From Capitella teleta (taxonomy: Eukaryota; Annelida; Polychaeta; Capitellidae): a stretch of 64,000 bases of DNA. The position numbers and the translations under genes were made by a program. The stretch's first letter is position 1, and each line of letters begins with the position of its first letter. The stretch covers positions 32,856 to 96,855 of the forward strand of contig KB303655.1 in the NCBI GenBank assembly GCA_000328365.1. The letters run 5' to 3'. The notes under the pieces were generated by a model that worked only from the letters and a program-made list of their open reading frames with translations, was not told the DNA's origin and did not search any database. Below are positions 53,200 through 64,000 of this stretch, piece by piece.

Positions 53200-56100
53200 A
53201 TGGCGACTGACTCCAAGTTCGAAGATTTAAACCTCAGTAAAGATGAAATTGACCGCTTTACCAATGCGTTGAAGCAGGAAGAGTTCAGGAAATTATTTGT
53301 GCAATATGCAGAGGAAATCTCTGACCCTGTCAATAAGGCGCGTTATGAAGCTGAAATTGCACAATTGGAGAATGAACGAGGCATGGACGTCAAATTCGTG
53401 CATCCTGAAGCCGGGTACGTTGTCAAGACAACCGTGAATGGAGAGCAGAAGCTCTTCATCAACGTCTGCAAGAATGAGACCATTGGCAAGCCATCTTCTA
53501 AGAAGGAGTCTGGAGCGGATGGCAGGTCAGGACTCGTGTGGTCTATACCCCACAGCTTTGCACCGCCGAAAGAGGATAAGGACAAGAATGGTGGGCTCTG
53601 CAAAATTGTGGATTTTGTTGTGAATCCTGACACATACCGCATGGCTGAGACGAACACCCGCTTTAAGCAGATGCTGCATGACACTGCCTTTGATGGCATC
53701 GAGAGGCAGTTTGATATGAAGCTGGATCGCAAGAACTTGAAGTTCCCGAAGTTGAAGTACAAAGGCATGGCAAGTCCCACTGTGATCAGGACAAGAAAGG
53801 AAGATGGTGATGACAAGCCTGCGGCTGAAAGAGATCCTGATGACGTCATGAGTGGCTTCCCATACCCATACGGTGATGAAACAACAGCTGAGAAAATGGC
53901 GAAGAAAGAATGGGAGATAAGGAAAAGAGAAGCAGAGAAGGAAAAGAAAAAGGACAGCCCTAAATTCAGCAAGGAGGAAAAGACGTCTAATGATTATGAA
54001 ACTCCCAAGTACAGCATCAAGCATAGATCCAATTTTGATTTACAAGATTTCCGAGAGGCTCAAGACGCTAAGACCGATCTGAAACCAGATACTCTTGTGA
54101 TCAGCATACATCTTCCGCTGTTGAAATCTGCTGCTCCGATTGACCTTGACATCTTTGAGAAGAAGCTGACTATGCAGTCGGAGTCACCAGCCAAGTACAA
54201 ACTGGATCTCGATCTTCCTTACCTGGTTGATGAAAACGAAGGCTCTGCATCCTTTGACAAGAGCAAGCGACACCTGATCGTAACTCTTCCAGTCATCAAA
54301 CCAAAAGCATCTACTAATCTTACTAAAACCGTCGATGACTCAGAACCTGCGACTGAATTTGTCAAACTCGGAGAACAAACCAAACCGTTGATTGAAGTTC
54401 TCGGTTCTCAAGACAGCGGCGTTGACGTCTCGGAAATTCGGGAAGAAATCTCTGAGGCCCCAGTGGTGAAATCAGAGCCAAAGTACACTCTCCCAAACTA
54501 CGAGTTCTCACAGACTGATGAAACAGCGTCTTTTGTGATAAATGTGAGTAATATCGTGAGGGAAAGTGTCTGCAAGACCTTTATGACGCAAGCTCCGTTT
54601 GGCGCTGATGTGAAATTCACCACAATGGGATCAGGTGGTTTCCCCATGCATTATAAGCTGATCATTCGGCTGCCTCAAGTCTACACTGTTGATCTTGACA
54701 GCTGTGATCTGCGGCTCTCGGAGCAGAATGCTGTTCTGGTATTAGCCAAGGCTGACGACTCTCTCGGTGATTGGGAATCCTGCTATATCGGGCTTCATAC
54801 TGAGAAACTTGAGGTGAGAAATTTGGCAATGTTTTCTCTTGTCTGGTGATTTTTTATTATTATTTATTAATGACATTCTTATCAAGATGATGATACCTGA
54901 TTATGCTTGAAGTTCATAGACACTTTCTTTACTTTCTCATTTTTGGATGGAAATATTCCTCCCATCCTAGCTACTTGATTGGTACTCGAAGAAAGGAGTC
55001 AAGCATTGATAATGTAAATGTACTATCACACTCATTCTATGCGTGATCAATTTAAATGTCAGTCTGACTTGTCATCTAAGACCAGTACCATTGATTGGGC
55101 ACTACTTTACTTTTTTATAACCAGGTTATCATAATTACATGTATACATAAGATTTATTAAACAATAATGAAAACAAAAACTGTGATCAATTGATACTGAA
55201 TTCCTAATTAATTTTGATGGCTGAATGCATTACAAATCAATGATGATCATGCTGTTAATTACTATCAAGGTTACACGGAATTACTTACATTCAAATTCCA
55301 TAATGCATGCATGCATTATATATTTATAATTTAATTTGCCTGTGTAATTGTAACTCGTAAAAATTCCAAGGCCTCTCCCTGTTCAGTGGCTATTTCAATG
55401 CTATGCAAAAGTGAATATACCCTCATTGGGGTTTTGATGTTAGTGTTCTCATATATTCTGGAAGATGGACGATTGATTCATTTGTGTACTGGTGTAAGAT
55501 TAGCATCATGGCAGCTAAATGAATTTACATGGCCCAGTGGTCTACTCAACTTCCTTTGCTCTTTGACCTCTTTGCATTTGATTGGCTTAAGTCTGTTCTT
55601 GGACTTGATTCCAATGTAAGCACATGCGGTGATTTCACTTCACTGTTTTCATCTGGAACCATCTTTTTGGCTTTTTCCCTTCATCAGGCATAATCATACA
55701 ATTGATGAGGTGCAATTACTGCTAATTTATTCCCATTCTCCTGTGATTGCCTAAAGTGATTATCAAATTTTATATTTCTGAATAATTAGATTTTTGATTA
55801 ATTCCTCCTTTCATTCGTTAATTTCCTCTCCTAATTAAATCAATAAATGTATGCATCATTGCATGCATTATAACCCATTATTAATTACATGAATATATCT
55901 CTGGTTCTCTACAGTCTATTGATCGATTAGTTTATCTTTTTGGATGGAATAATATAATAATTAATAAACTTCTAACATTATTTAACAAACTGGAGAAGAT
56001 AATTTACTTTCAGAAGTATTTAGTGGTCTCAATCCAAATCAATTATACCCATCAACATCATTCATTGCTTCCTTATCACTATAATATCATGTTTTCCGTC

Positions 56101-59100
56101 AATTCTTAATTTATTCATGATGTCATAATTGCTTGGCGATTCCAAATTATTCCACAGATTGCCATTGAATCATGCCCTCTAGTGTTGGCTTCATCATGTT
56201 TTTTTCTGATGCAATTAACTTCCGAAACACGTTGTATCGGCAGCATCCTGCATGCATTCACTGCGACCATGACTTTGTTGTTCATGGTGCATTGTGGGAA
56301 GGGTTTAAAGCCTTGTACAACAACACCTAGATATTTAATCTATTATCAATTATTTTTAACGTGATATCAATACACATGTAGCATCTACAATCGGCGTTGC
56401 TTGTTCATAAATGTTATTGATGAATCACTTATTTTTCCTGGAGTAAGTGCAGTATATTTGTGTTTGAGAATGACACTATATGACAGGATCCATGGTTTGA
56501 CATCCAGAGAACCTTTCTTGTCTCCTCATCAGCATATTCATAAGTTGTCCTCCAATCACGAAGCTCTTGTACATTTGCATATTCAGTGATGATGTCATCT
56601 CTGCTCTGCCGCGCTGCCATTGGTTGCTTCTGCGGGTCATTGGGTCATGATGGGTCGTTGATGTTTTTGTGGTATTCTTCCAGCGTTCTACACGTGGATT
56701 TTAAACTCATTTCAAAGCAATATTCAAGAACGTTCTCTTTTTCTGTGTGGTCATTTTATGTGCACGGGTTGACACGCACTCACGTACTCTAATCTGAACA
56801 ATTTTGAAGAACTGTCATCGAGGTAGGAATGTCATATCTGTGCTGTCATTCTATATGACATTTTTATTATTTTATTAAATGCCAAATCATCCGATCGAAT
56901 GCCTTTTAAGCATCCTTTTAGATACCATTAGCGTCTTAACATTAAATTTGCGGTGCTGTTTGATCAATCGTGTTTACATTGAATACATCCAATTTGTTCT
57001 GGCATCTATAATTATGATTATTATCCAAGCAATTTCCTGGCATCGATTTTACATTTGACAATCATCCCAATGTGTTGCAGTTTCTTCTCCTGCATTCCCC
57101 TGATTTCATCGATCAAGTCTGCACGTCGTGCCTGTTGCTGATCGTTCGTGATCAGCTTGCAATGGCTTGCTGCCATAACCCACTTAACCCGTGCTTGTTA
57201 CAGAGGAAGTTATTTATATTTAAATACTTCCAATTAATTAATTAATCCATTCATCCCCTTGAGTATTCTGGATCGACGATGCATACTGCGTATAATTAGT
57301 AATGCATTTCAATGATTTCATACGTACTGAAATACATGCTCTAATAATTAAAAGGCTTTTAATACCTGTAACCTGATGCAATAACTGAGTTTGTGAATTT
57401 TGGCTCGGTTGATACATTCGTTCACCGACCTCGTTCCCTTTTGTTTTGATTGATTTTGCGTCGATTACGTGTTTTGTTTCTGTCGAGCCACCCTCGCTGA
57501 GTGATCAGTGCTAATTTATTATAGCTAGTGTTGTCTGAAGTGTTTACTGGGGCAGTCACACTCGTTATCGATGAATGATGGAGGAAAATGATAAAACTCC
57601 ATATCAAGTACACATTCAAGAGTCGAGATCCTCGATTTTTATCGTCGACCGCCAAAAAGCGAAGGCGTTAAAATGTAGAGGTACTGCACTCTGGAAGAGG
57701 TCTTTCTATGTCAGCATGAATATTAAAGACCCGATTTTGAATGTTTTATTAATCTCATCAATTATTTGTTACTTGTTAGGTAGTACATAGCATTGAACTT
57801 CTGTTTATGTGTTTGATTAAGTTGTTTATTTGTAAGGTTCCCCTTTGCGTCAATGTATTTTTTTTTTTCCCCAGAAGAAATAGTTTTAACCTTTTCCCTC
57901 TTAATTATTTCTGGCGCGATCTTTTCCGAGAACTTTTCAACCTTCAGTCAGTTGTGTGTATTTTTTCCCCCTGTGGATGCTCTGAGCGAGACAGGTCATG
58001 TAAAGGAGATGTCTGAGCTGCAGATTTCTTTAAACTTGCAGTTTCAGTGCGCAACGGGCTATGAAATGTAGACCGCTGGTTATGGCTCCGTGGCATGATG
58101 TAACCGCGCGTCCTGTTATCATCACTTGAATTTCGTTAAAAAAAAAAAACACATTATATATACTAGTACTGTATTCAGATTATGTGCTGATTTTCATATC
58201 CCATAAGTGTATAGTATCGAAATAGTATCGAAATTCCAGATTACTTACCAGTAGGATCTCTGTTGTGGTATTTTTCCCTTTCTGTTTATTGCACATAGGG
58301 GGGGGGGGGGGGGGTACGTGAGCTTTAAAGTCGGCCAATCGCTGATGCTGGTGTATTGCATCGATTTCTAACCGCTGTATTAAGAAGAAGAAGAAGAAGA
58401 AGCCGTTTGCTGTATAATTCATATCGCCAATCATATATCGATTTGGCATGCGGTGTTTGCCTTCGGGACTTTTATGTCAGGATTCGGAAAGTGTTGATAT
58501 AATTATATAAATGATCGCGGCTACCTTAGCGGTGGTTTTTGGTTCTCACCTTCAAACCTGTTTTTCCCTCACTTCTGCCTCGATCGTTAGCGTATCTTTT
58601 CTTCGAGGGGAATTTACACTTGGAGTAAACAAAAACACAGAAGCGGAATAATTTCTTGTGATATATGCGTCGATGCGATGAACATCTGCGAACATGGAGC
58701 AACATGAAGTGTATTCGAGGCATCATAGAAGGTTGTTGACGCAGACCAAAGGAGTTGTTGAACTTGTGCTGGCTGCTCTGTGGAGAATTCTATTGCTGCC
58801 TTTTGTGAGTCTTGTCTATCTGGCGTATAGGGGTATCGATACCATCTCTTGTAGAGTTGTAGTGTACTGAACTGAGTTTGAACCCGCGGCTTGAGATTAA
58901 ATACTAGTTTTTGGGTCGTTTGCTAATTGTCTTTATGGCGGACGTAGTAGTTGTTGCTCTCTGTGTGTGTTGTTGTTTTTTTTTTTTTTTTTTTTTTTTC
59001 CCAACCCCAGCTTTATGGCGATTGTTAATTACTGACTTTATTGAGATTTTGAGAATGAGACAAAAAATGTCACATCAATCATGATGAATAAATCAATATT

Positions 59101-60455
59101 TGCGCTAGTTATTGATCTGTCTGTGCTATTTAAGCATACATGACTGCTCAGCCTGATCAGTGATCACTGTAGGTATGTGCAATTGTGCATGTACTTCCCA
59201 CTAATTAGTAATAATATCATGATCTTTAAAATATCTGTAGCATATCAAGTGTTGCTATGCCACTTCATTGTTGCAATTTGGAATTTTGGGTAAACATGTC
59301 TGACCCATTGACCTAGATAAAGGTCATCATCCTTGACCACTGTTGTCATAAAATAAAAACTTTTTTTCTTTGATTTCAGGAGAAATTCTTTGTAACTGCC
59401 CCGAATCTGAAGAAGAAGTTGGACGCTATTGATCGTGAAGTTGCACTGAGGAAACAGGCCAACATGCCGACCACACTGGCCCACGAGCATCCTGAGGTGG
59501 AGGTCACTCGCATGGATATGGAACGTCTGGAAATTTCCATCAAGGTAGTCAGGCTTTCAATTATAAAAAAAAAATTAATAAAAAAATTAATGTTCTAGGA
59601 AAATTCTCCTTATTTTATTTTTTTTAAAATAATTTTTAACGCATTCTGAAATTCTAAATGCATGACACATCTTTGCTGCTTTCTCAGGGTTGCCAGGATC
59701 AGAACGTCAAAGTGGACGATGATGACAAGAGCCCTACCATTATCCACTCGAAGGAAATCCCTAAACTCCAAAGCATCCTCAAGCAGCGCACCCTGTCTGA
59801 GTCGAGCTGTGACGACGCCCTGTCTTCCTCGTACGGTCGGCAGAGCAGCAACATCAGCACTGATGAACTCACCGACTCTGAGGAAAGCACAGATTACAGC
59901 GGTGGAGGACGCACGCGTAAGAAGTCTGTCTCGTTCTCAGAATACGTCGACAAACAGACGTACAAGTCAAATATGAGCGTGACGACCATGAAGGCTTCCT
60001 TGAGGAGCAAAAAGAGGAAGGCAAGGAAAAGGGAGGAGAGGATTCAGAAGAAGACCGAACGCATCGAACGCAGGAGGCGTACGAGTAGTGGGTCATTCTC
60101 TGAGAACAGCAGTGATGAACACGTTGGGAACACGGATGATTTTGAGGTCATTGACGGGAAGGAGGTGGAAACTGCCTCTGATGATTTTGAGGTCATCGAC
60201 CCCCAGGAAGTGATTGAAGGTGAAGTCGCTGATGATCGGACTTTGGTTAATAAGAAGGACGATAGTGAGGAGCGGACTAATGTTGTTGATGTGAAGAAAG
60301 AGGAGAGGAGGAAAGAGGAGGAGGAGCCTTTGAAAGAGGAGGAACCGACCAGTATGTTGAGCTGGAAGGAGGGCGGGGAGGTGCCAGAGGAGGATAAACC
60401 CAAGTGTGCTTTTGATTTCACCAATTCTGTGATGTACGATCTCGATGTGGATTAA
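53200..60455 (+). CDS. DNAAF2: Dynein axonemal assembly factor 2 (kintoun)
   Basis: Cytoplasmic HSP90 co-chaperone needed to pre-assemble outer and inner dynein arms for motile cilia. Exons 53200-54813, 59380-59544 and 59688-60455 give 848 aa (human 837). The start MATDSKFEDLNLS was chosen over an in-frame ATG at 53155. Residues about 40-190 form the PIH1 domain (FINVCKNETIGKP, GLVWSIPHSFAPPKEDKDK, VVNPDTYRMAE), followed by a charged linker (about 210-290) and two stretches resembling CS/p23-like strands. Exon 1 ends in KLE and exon 2 begins EKFFVTAPNL, matching the human junction. The C-terminal part holds LQSILKQRTLSES, KKSVSFSEYVDK, a lysine/arginine-rich coiled region and the closing CAFDFTNSVMYDLD, which parallels the human C terminus. 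Intron 1 is 4.6 kb. AATAAA lies at 61040-61045. Confidence 0.95.
54814..59379. other. DNAAF2 intron 1
   Basis: Unusually long for this gene neighbourhood and AT-rich. It contains a run of 16 or so G at 58299-58314, an AAG/GAA microsatellite at 58381-58403 and a 24-base T run at 58976-58999. A short frame at 58694-58804 ends at a GTGAGT donor in the right phase for exon 2. No terminal repeats or other gene recognised. Confidence 0.5.
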
Positions 60456-62726
60456 AGATTAATTCATGATTCCAACAAGTTATTATTTTTGTCTGCGAAG
60501 ATTTTTTCAGGTTTCTACAGAAGAAAAAAAGTTTATTCTTATTTTTCACCACTGTGTAGTAAATATTATAGTTAAGGTTTTTTTTTTTTTTTTTTTTTTT
60601 CAAAGTGCTTTCTGTTGTTATTATTATTATTTTTTGGTAATACACAACAGCCAGCTGGCCTTTTCTTTGTCTGGCTCAATTAACTGAATTTATTTTCTGT
60701 AGAAATCCCATCCAAAAATTTTCTTTGTACTTTGTGATAGTTCAATGCTTCAGTTTATTTTTCATTTGTGACTTAAGAAATTAATTTGATACCAAATGAA
60801 AAAGCCCCCCTCCCCCAAAAAACACAACAGGAACTGCTATGATCCTCCCCCCCTCCCTTGCAATAATAGAATGTCTCTTGTTGATGGGATAAGTACATTC
60901 CTCCAGGAGTTATTATAATTATTGTACTAGTACACTTAAAATTTTAAATTCCAATTTATATTGATCTACAACATTTTGCAATCTGTTTTTTTTTATATCT
61001 GAAATACTGTGCCTTCATTCACGATTCATAATTCAATGAAATAAAAGTGTTCAAATCTCATATTAAAAAAAGAAACGGGTCCAAAAATTTGAACAAAATT
61101 TTTCCATATCAAGTCTCAACCGTCGACAGTTAACTTGAAATTTGTACATAGTATATAGATAAGGTTCTAAACATTTCTTTATAGTTGTGTACCTTATATA
61201 CTATTGATGTCAATATTTTACATGCTTATCATCATCCAAAATTCAAGTTTTTCTTTCTAAACTGTTTTCATTTCATTTTTAATATACCCCTAGTCTTAAA
61301 TTGAAATTGTATTCTGGTTGAGTTCCTTGAGCTCCCTATTCAATTCCCTGAAAATTATATAAATTTCATTAGTATAGAATTTTAGAGATTACATTTCCTG
61401 TTCATAGCCACAATTACAGAGGGTTCAGTTGCATTTTGTTTATGGGTATTGTGATACTTTGTACTAGGTAACATCTAAGCCGTAATTTTCAAAGCATTAT
61501 GTAGTGTAAAAAAATTGTGTGTCATACTAATATTTTCCATTGGTGAAGAAAAAAAAAATTATAAAAAAAGTTGGATTCTCAGAATATTTTATTTTCTGCT
61601 CTTCTTTTCTGTTCTATTTCTATTCACCTTTCTTTCTCTGTTAATTGTGATGCACTACTTAACTACAGATTAAAAAACCAAATCTGAATGTATTAATAGT
61701 TGCACATCAAGAGTGTTTTGGGTATACATGTACTTTTTCAATGGCCACCTTGAATACCTTTCCAATTTCCCTGACTTGTGTAATCCGTTCCTCAGAAGGG
61801 CATTTCTCCAGTTCACAGGGTTTACTTTTGTCTCCCACGTATGATCGGAATATGTGAGCGATGCTGTTTGGCTATGGAGCAGGCGTGATTTATATTTTTG
61901 TACACCCATTGGCGTAATGATCAATAAACATGTGGTTCAGTTACCTTGTTGCGATTCTTTTGTTCTGAAGAAAACCGAGTGTGTATTCTGAGTTGACATG
62001 CAAAATGTCAACAAACTTTGTACATTCATGGATTGAACTAAAATGCTAAACCAACTTCACAACACACCTACTTTGCCCCCTCCCTCCCCATTCACCCTGG
62101 TTATTGGACCAAGCACAATACAAAATCCGCTCCCTGATGAGCACACTAGCCTTGTGTCCACCAAGAGCTGTCAATTTAAACCATGTTGTCTCACCAATAA
62201 CTACGTACTAGTATATATGAAGGTCTGCATCGACGCAATGCAAAAGCAGTATTTATTCATAAATATATTTTGTTTTGATTCGGTCACTCGTTATAAACTT
62301 AGAATCCAAAATACACACATTCAGCAGTTGGGAAGAACTTAGAGATAAATAGACAGTAAAAACAATATTATTCACTAACCAATCACCCATCACACCTTCA
62401 ATTATCATGTTCAAAATGAATGCCTACTGAGGAATTCTGTCAAAAAAAAAAAAAAAAAAAAAAAAAGAGAGTAAAAAACAAAAGCTGTGAATAAATGTAT
62501 GATACATATATTATTCACTCTGAACTACGTGAATTGAGCAAACACAAAACAATTATTCTATTATTAACTAAGCATAAATTAAGTCAAGTTGACCAGCCAC
62601 AGTAAAAAGTTCTCTCATGGGTCGACAAAACCATGCCTAGTATAATTCTTCACTCTTCACAAAGCCCCAAAATTTACTGTAATAACCCTCCCAAAATGAC
62701 AAAATCATTTCAGATCCAAATTTGCT
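60456..62726. other. DNAAF2 3' UTR and convergent spacer to the C19orf47 homologue
   Basis: Holds polyadenylation signals at 61040 and about 61922 (AATAAA), T and A homopolymer runs at 60579-60600 and 62442-62466, and no credible gene. The two flanking genes converge on it. Confidence 0.5.
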
Positions 62727-63959
62727 TTAATTTTTCTGAGCCCCAAGCCGGCTGAAGACGTTCTTTTGGCCAGTGGATGCTTTGCGGAAACCTTTAGTAG
62801 TGGATGAGACTTCATTTCTTTCTGGTCCCAATCGCTGCTTCACCATGGAAACTAAAAAATAAAATAAAAACTCACTTAAACCGATCATAGCTAAACCAGG
62901 AGCTTACCTTTAACAATGCCAGCAGCTTTCGCCATTTTTTGTTTCCCGACAAAAGTCACCCTTGGCACAGGTTTTGTTCTGATTGTTTTCTTAATGGCAG
63001 GAGTGGTCGATGTGGCCGGAGCTCTGGTGATCCCGCCTAAGCGATCTCTCACGGACGATTTCTTAGCGCTGCCGACAAAGATGCCAGCGCTGGCACCATT
63101 GCCAACTTCAGGACCTAAATTGAACAAATTCAAAAATGAGGGATGTTTTAAGATAATAGAATGCTAAACATACCAAGTCTAGATTCAGCTGAGTCTGGAA
63201 CAACTCTTTTTGTGATGACCAGTTTCGGTCGTTTGCTGGTAGTCTGCCCAGGCTTCAATATTCCAGCGTACGGCAGAGATTGCCGTGGAGCTTCCATCAT
63301 TTCATCCTCGTCCTCTGCGTACTGTTCAGTGGGCACGGTAGCGGTGCGTTTGAGAGACACGCGATTGAACACTGAACTTCCCTGTGGAGAGAAAATGTTA
63401 TAAATGCAACAAAACTCACAAATTAGCAGACTCACCGGAGTATTGCTTATTCTGATTTTGCCCAGGCTGCCGCCAGATTTTACTCTCTGAGATTCTTGGC
63501 CTAAACGTGAGAAGACCTGAGGGGTGGCTGCTGAAATGGAAATGATTAAGATAGAAATAATGCCATACTAAAGAATAGCATGCTACCTTGTATGCCTCTC
63601 TGTGCAAGAATTCGCTTAGTTTTCATGGTGGTTCCTTTTGGCATCGAAATCTTGTATCGGCCTTCATGTTCAGGGAAGACCCGGCGTTTTTTCGGAACAG
63701 GAACTTCCTCCTTCATGCCCATGATGCTATCTCCGTCAAAGCTAATCTTAGTCCTCGCCACACCTACGAAGAATAACATTATAACGACCGGTCAACAGCA
63801 AAAGAGGTAGACTAAACTCACCAGACACAGCTTTAGGCGTCGCAGGTTTAGGTCCTAGCCTGGAAGCCATTCCGCTCGACATTGACATTCGACCTGTGGG
63901 TTCGGGGTTAGGCTGATATGAGGTACTGTTGATGTAATGTGAAACAGTACGACTGGCAG
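62727..63959 (-). CDS. C19orf47-like nuclear protein, 3' part (cut by window edge)
   Basis: Minus-strand exons 63959-63822, 63763-63587, 63530-63436, 63381-63174, 63114-62908 and 62851-62727 are in phase and end in a TAA stop. The start lies beyond the right edge. The segment KKRRVFPEHEGRYKISMPKGTTMKTKRIL and the later LPYAGILK block parallel human C19orf47, a poorly characterised nuclear protein with an N-terminal SAM-like domain that would be outside this window. A short motif of the type VFSRLG, SRLGP or DRLG recurs at least six times along the tail. The basic composition suggests nucleic-acid or nuclear interaction, but function is unknown. Identification rests on two conserved blocks plus the repeat motif. 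Confidence 0.8.
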
Positions 63960-64000
63960 CTGATAATAAAGAAATTGTGTATATTATATATATTATTGAA

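Noticed and set aside
53343-54024. Two long minus-strand frames opposite DNAAF2 exon 1
   Set aside because: Shadows of a 538-codon coding exon whose plus-strand product is clearly conserved.

Overview
This is a eukaryotic, animal nuclear window. Every recognisable gene is split by introns with GT-AG borders, many only about 50-100 bases long, and the gene set is metazoan: a dynein-arm assembly factor, an actin N-acetyltransferase, an RMDN3/PTPIP51-type tether and a C19orf47 homologue. The DNA is AT-rich, the genes are compact and the intergenic DNA is crowded with transposon remains. This fits a marine invertebrate with motile cilia. An early-branching lineage such as a sponge is my best guess, but the sequence alone does not prove it.

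Layout. Bases 1394-9161 hold four tightly packed genes: CHAC2 (+), NAA80 (-), ARMT1 (+) and an RMDN3-like gene (-). CHAC2/NAA80 and ARMT1/RMDN3 are convergent, and NAA80/ARMT1 diverge from a 745-base spacer. Bases 9162-24216 have no host gene I can support. They hold a thrice-present ~1 kb repeat, two copies of a tRNA-derived SINE, another SINE, MITEs, a LINE remnant and two Ty3/gypsy fossils. Bases 24217-35768 hold NEMF (+, 23 exons) and NVL (-, 23 exons), converging with only 182 bases between their stops. Bases 35769-42377 are transposon DNA: nested hAT-like elements, a broken BEL/Pao fossil and a long AAT microsatellite. GLO1 (+) lies at 42378-45480, an unfamiliar PH-domain protein with long low-complexity repeats (+) at 48555-51645, and DNAAF2/kintoun (+) at 53200-60455. 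The 3' part of a C19orf47 homologue (-) starts the next gene at the right edge.

The genes are mostly housekeeping and do not form one pathway. CHAC2 and GLO1 both handle glutathione or its adducts; NEMF and NVL both act on the 60S ribosome (stalled-chain rescue and biogenesis); NAA80 modifies actin; DNAAF2 helps build ciliary dyneins. For CHAC2, NAA80, ARMT1, RMDN3, NEMF, NVL, GLO1, DNAAF2 and the PH gene I traced a full intron-exon model whose reading phase closes from start to stop. Family names rest on remembered sequence of the human proteins, not on a search.

I did not find a clear new biological system. The best candidates for something undescribed are the PH/low-complexity protein, two FFAT-like motifs in the RMDN3-like protein, a four-cysteine insert in NVL, and an unidentified open frame antisense inside RMDN3 intron 1.
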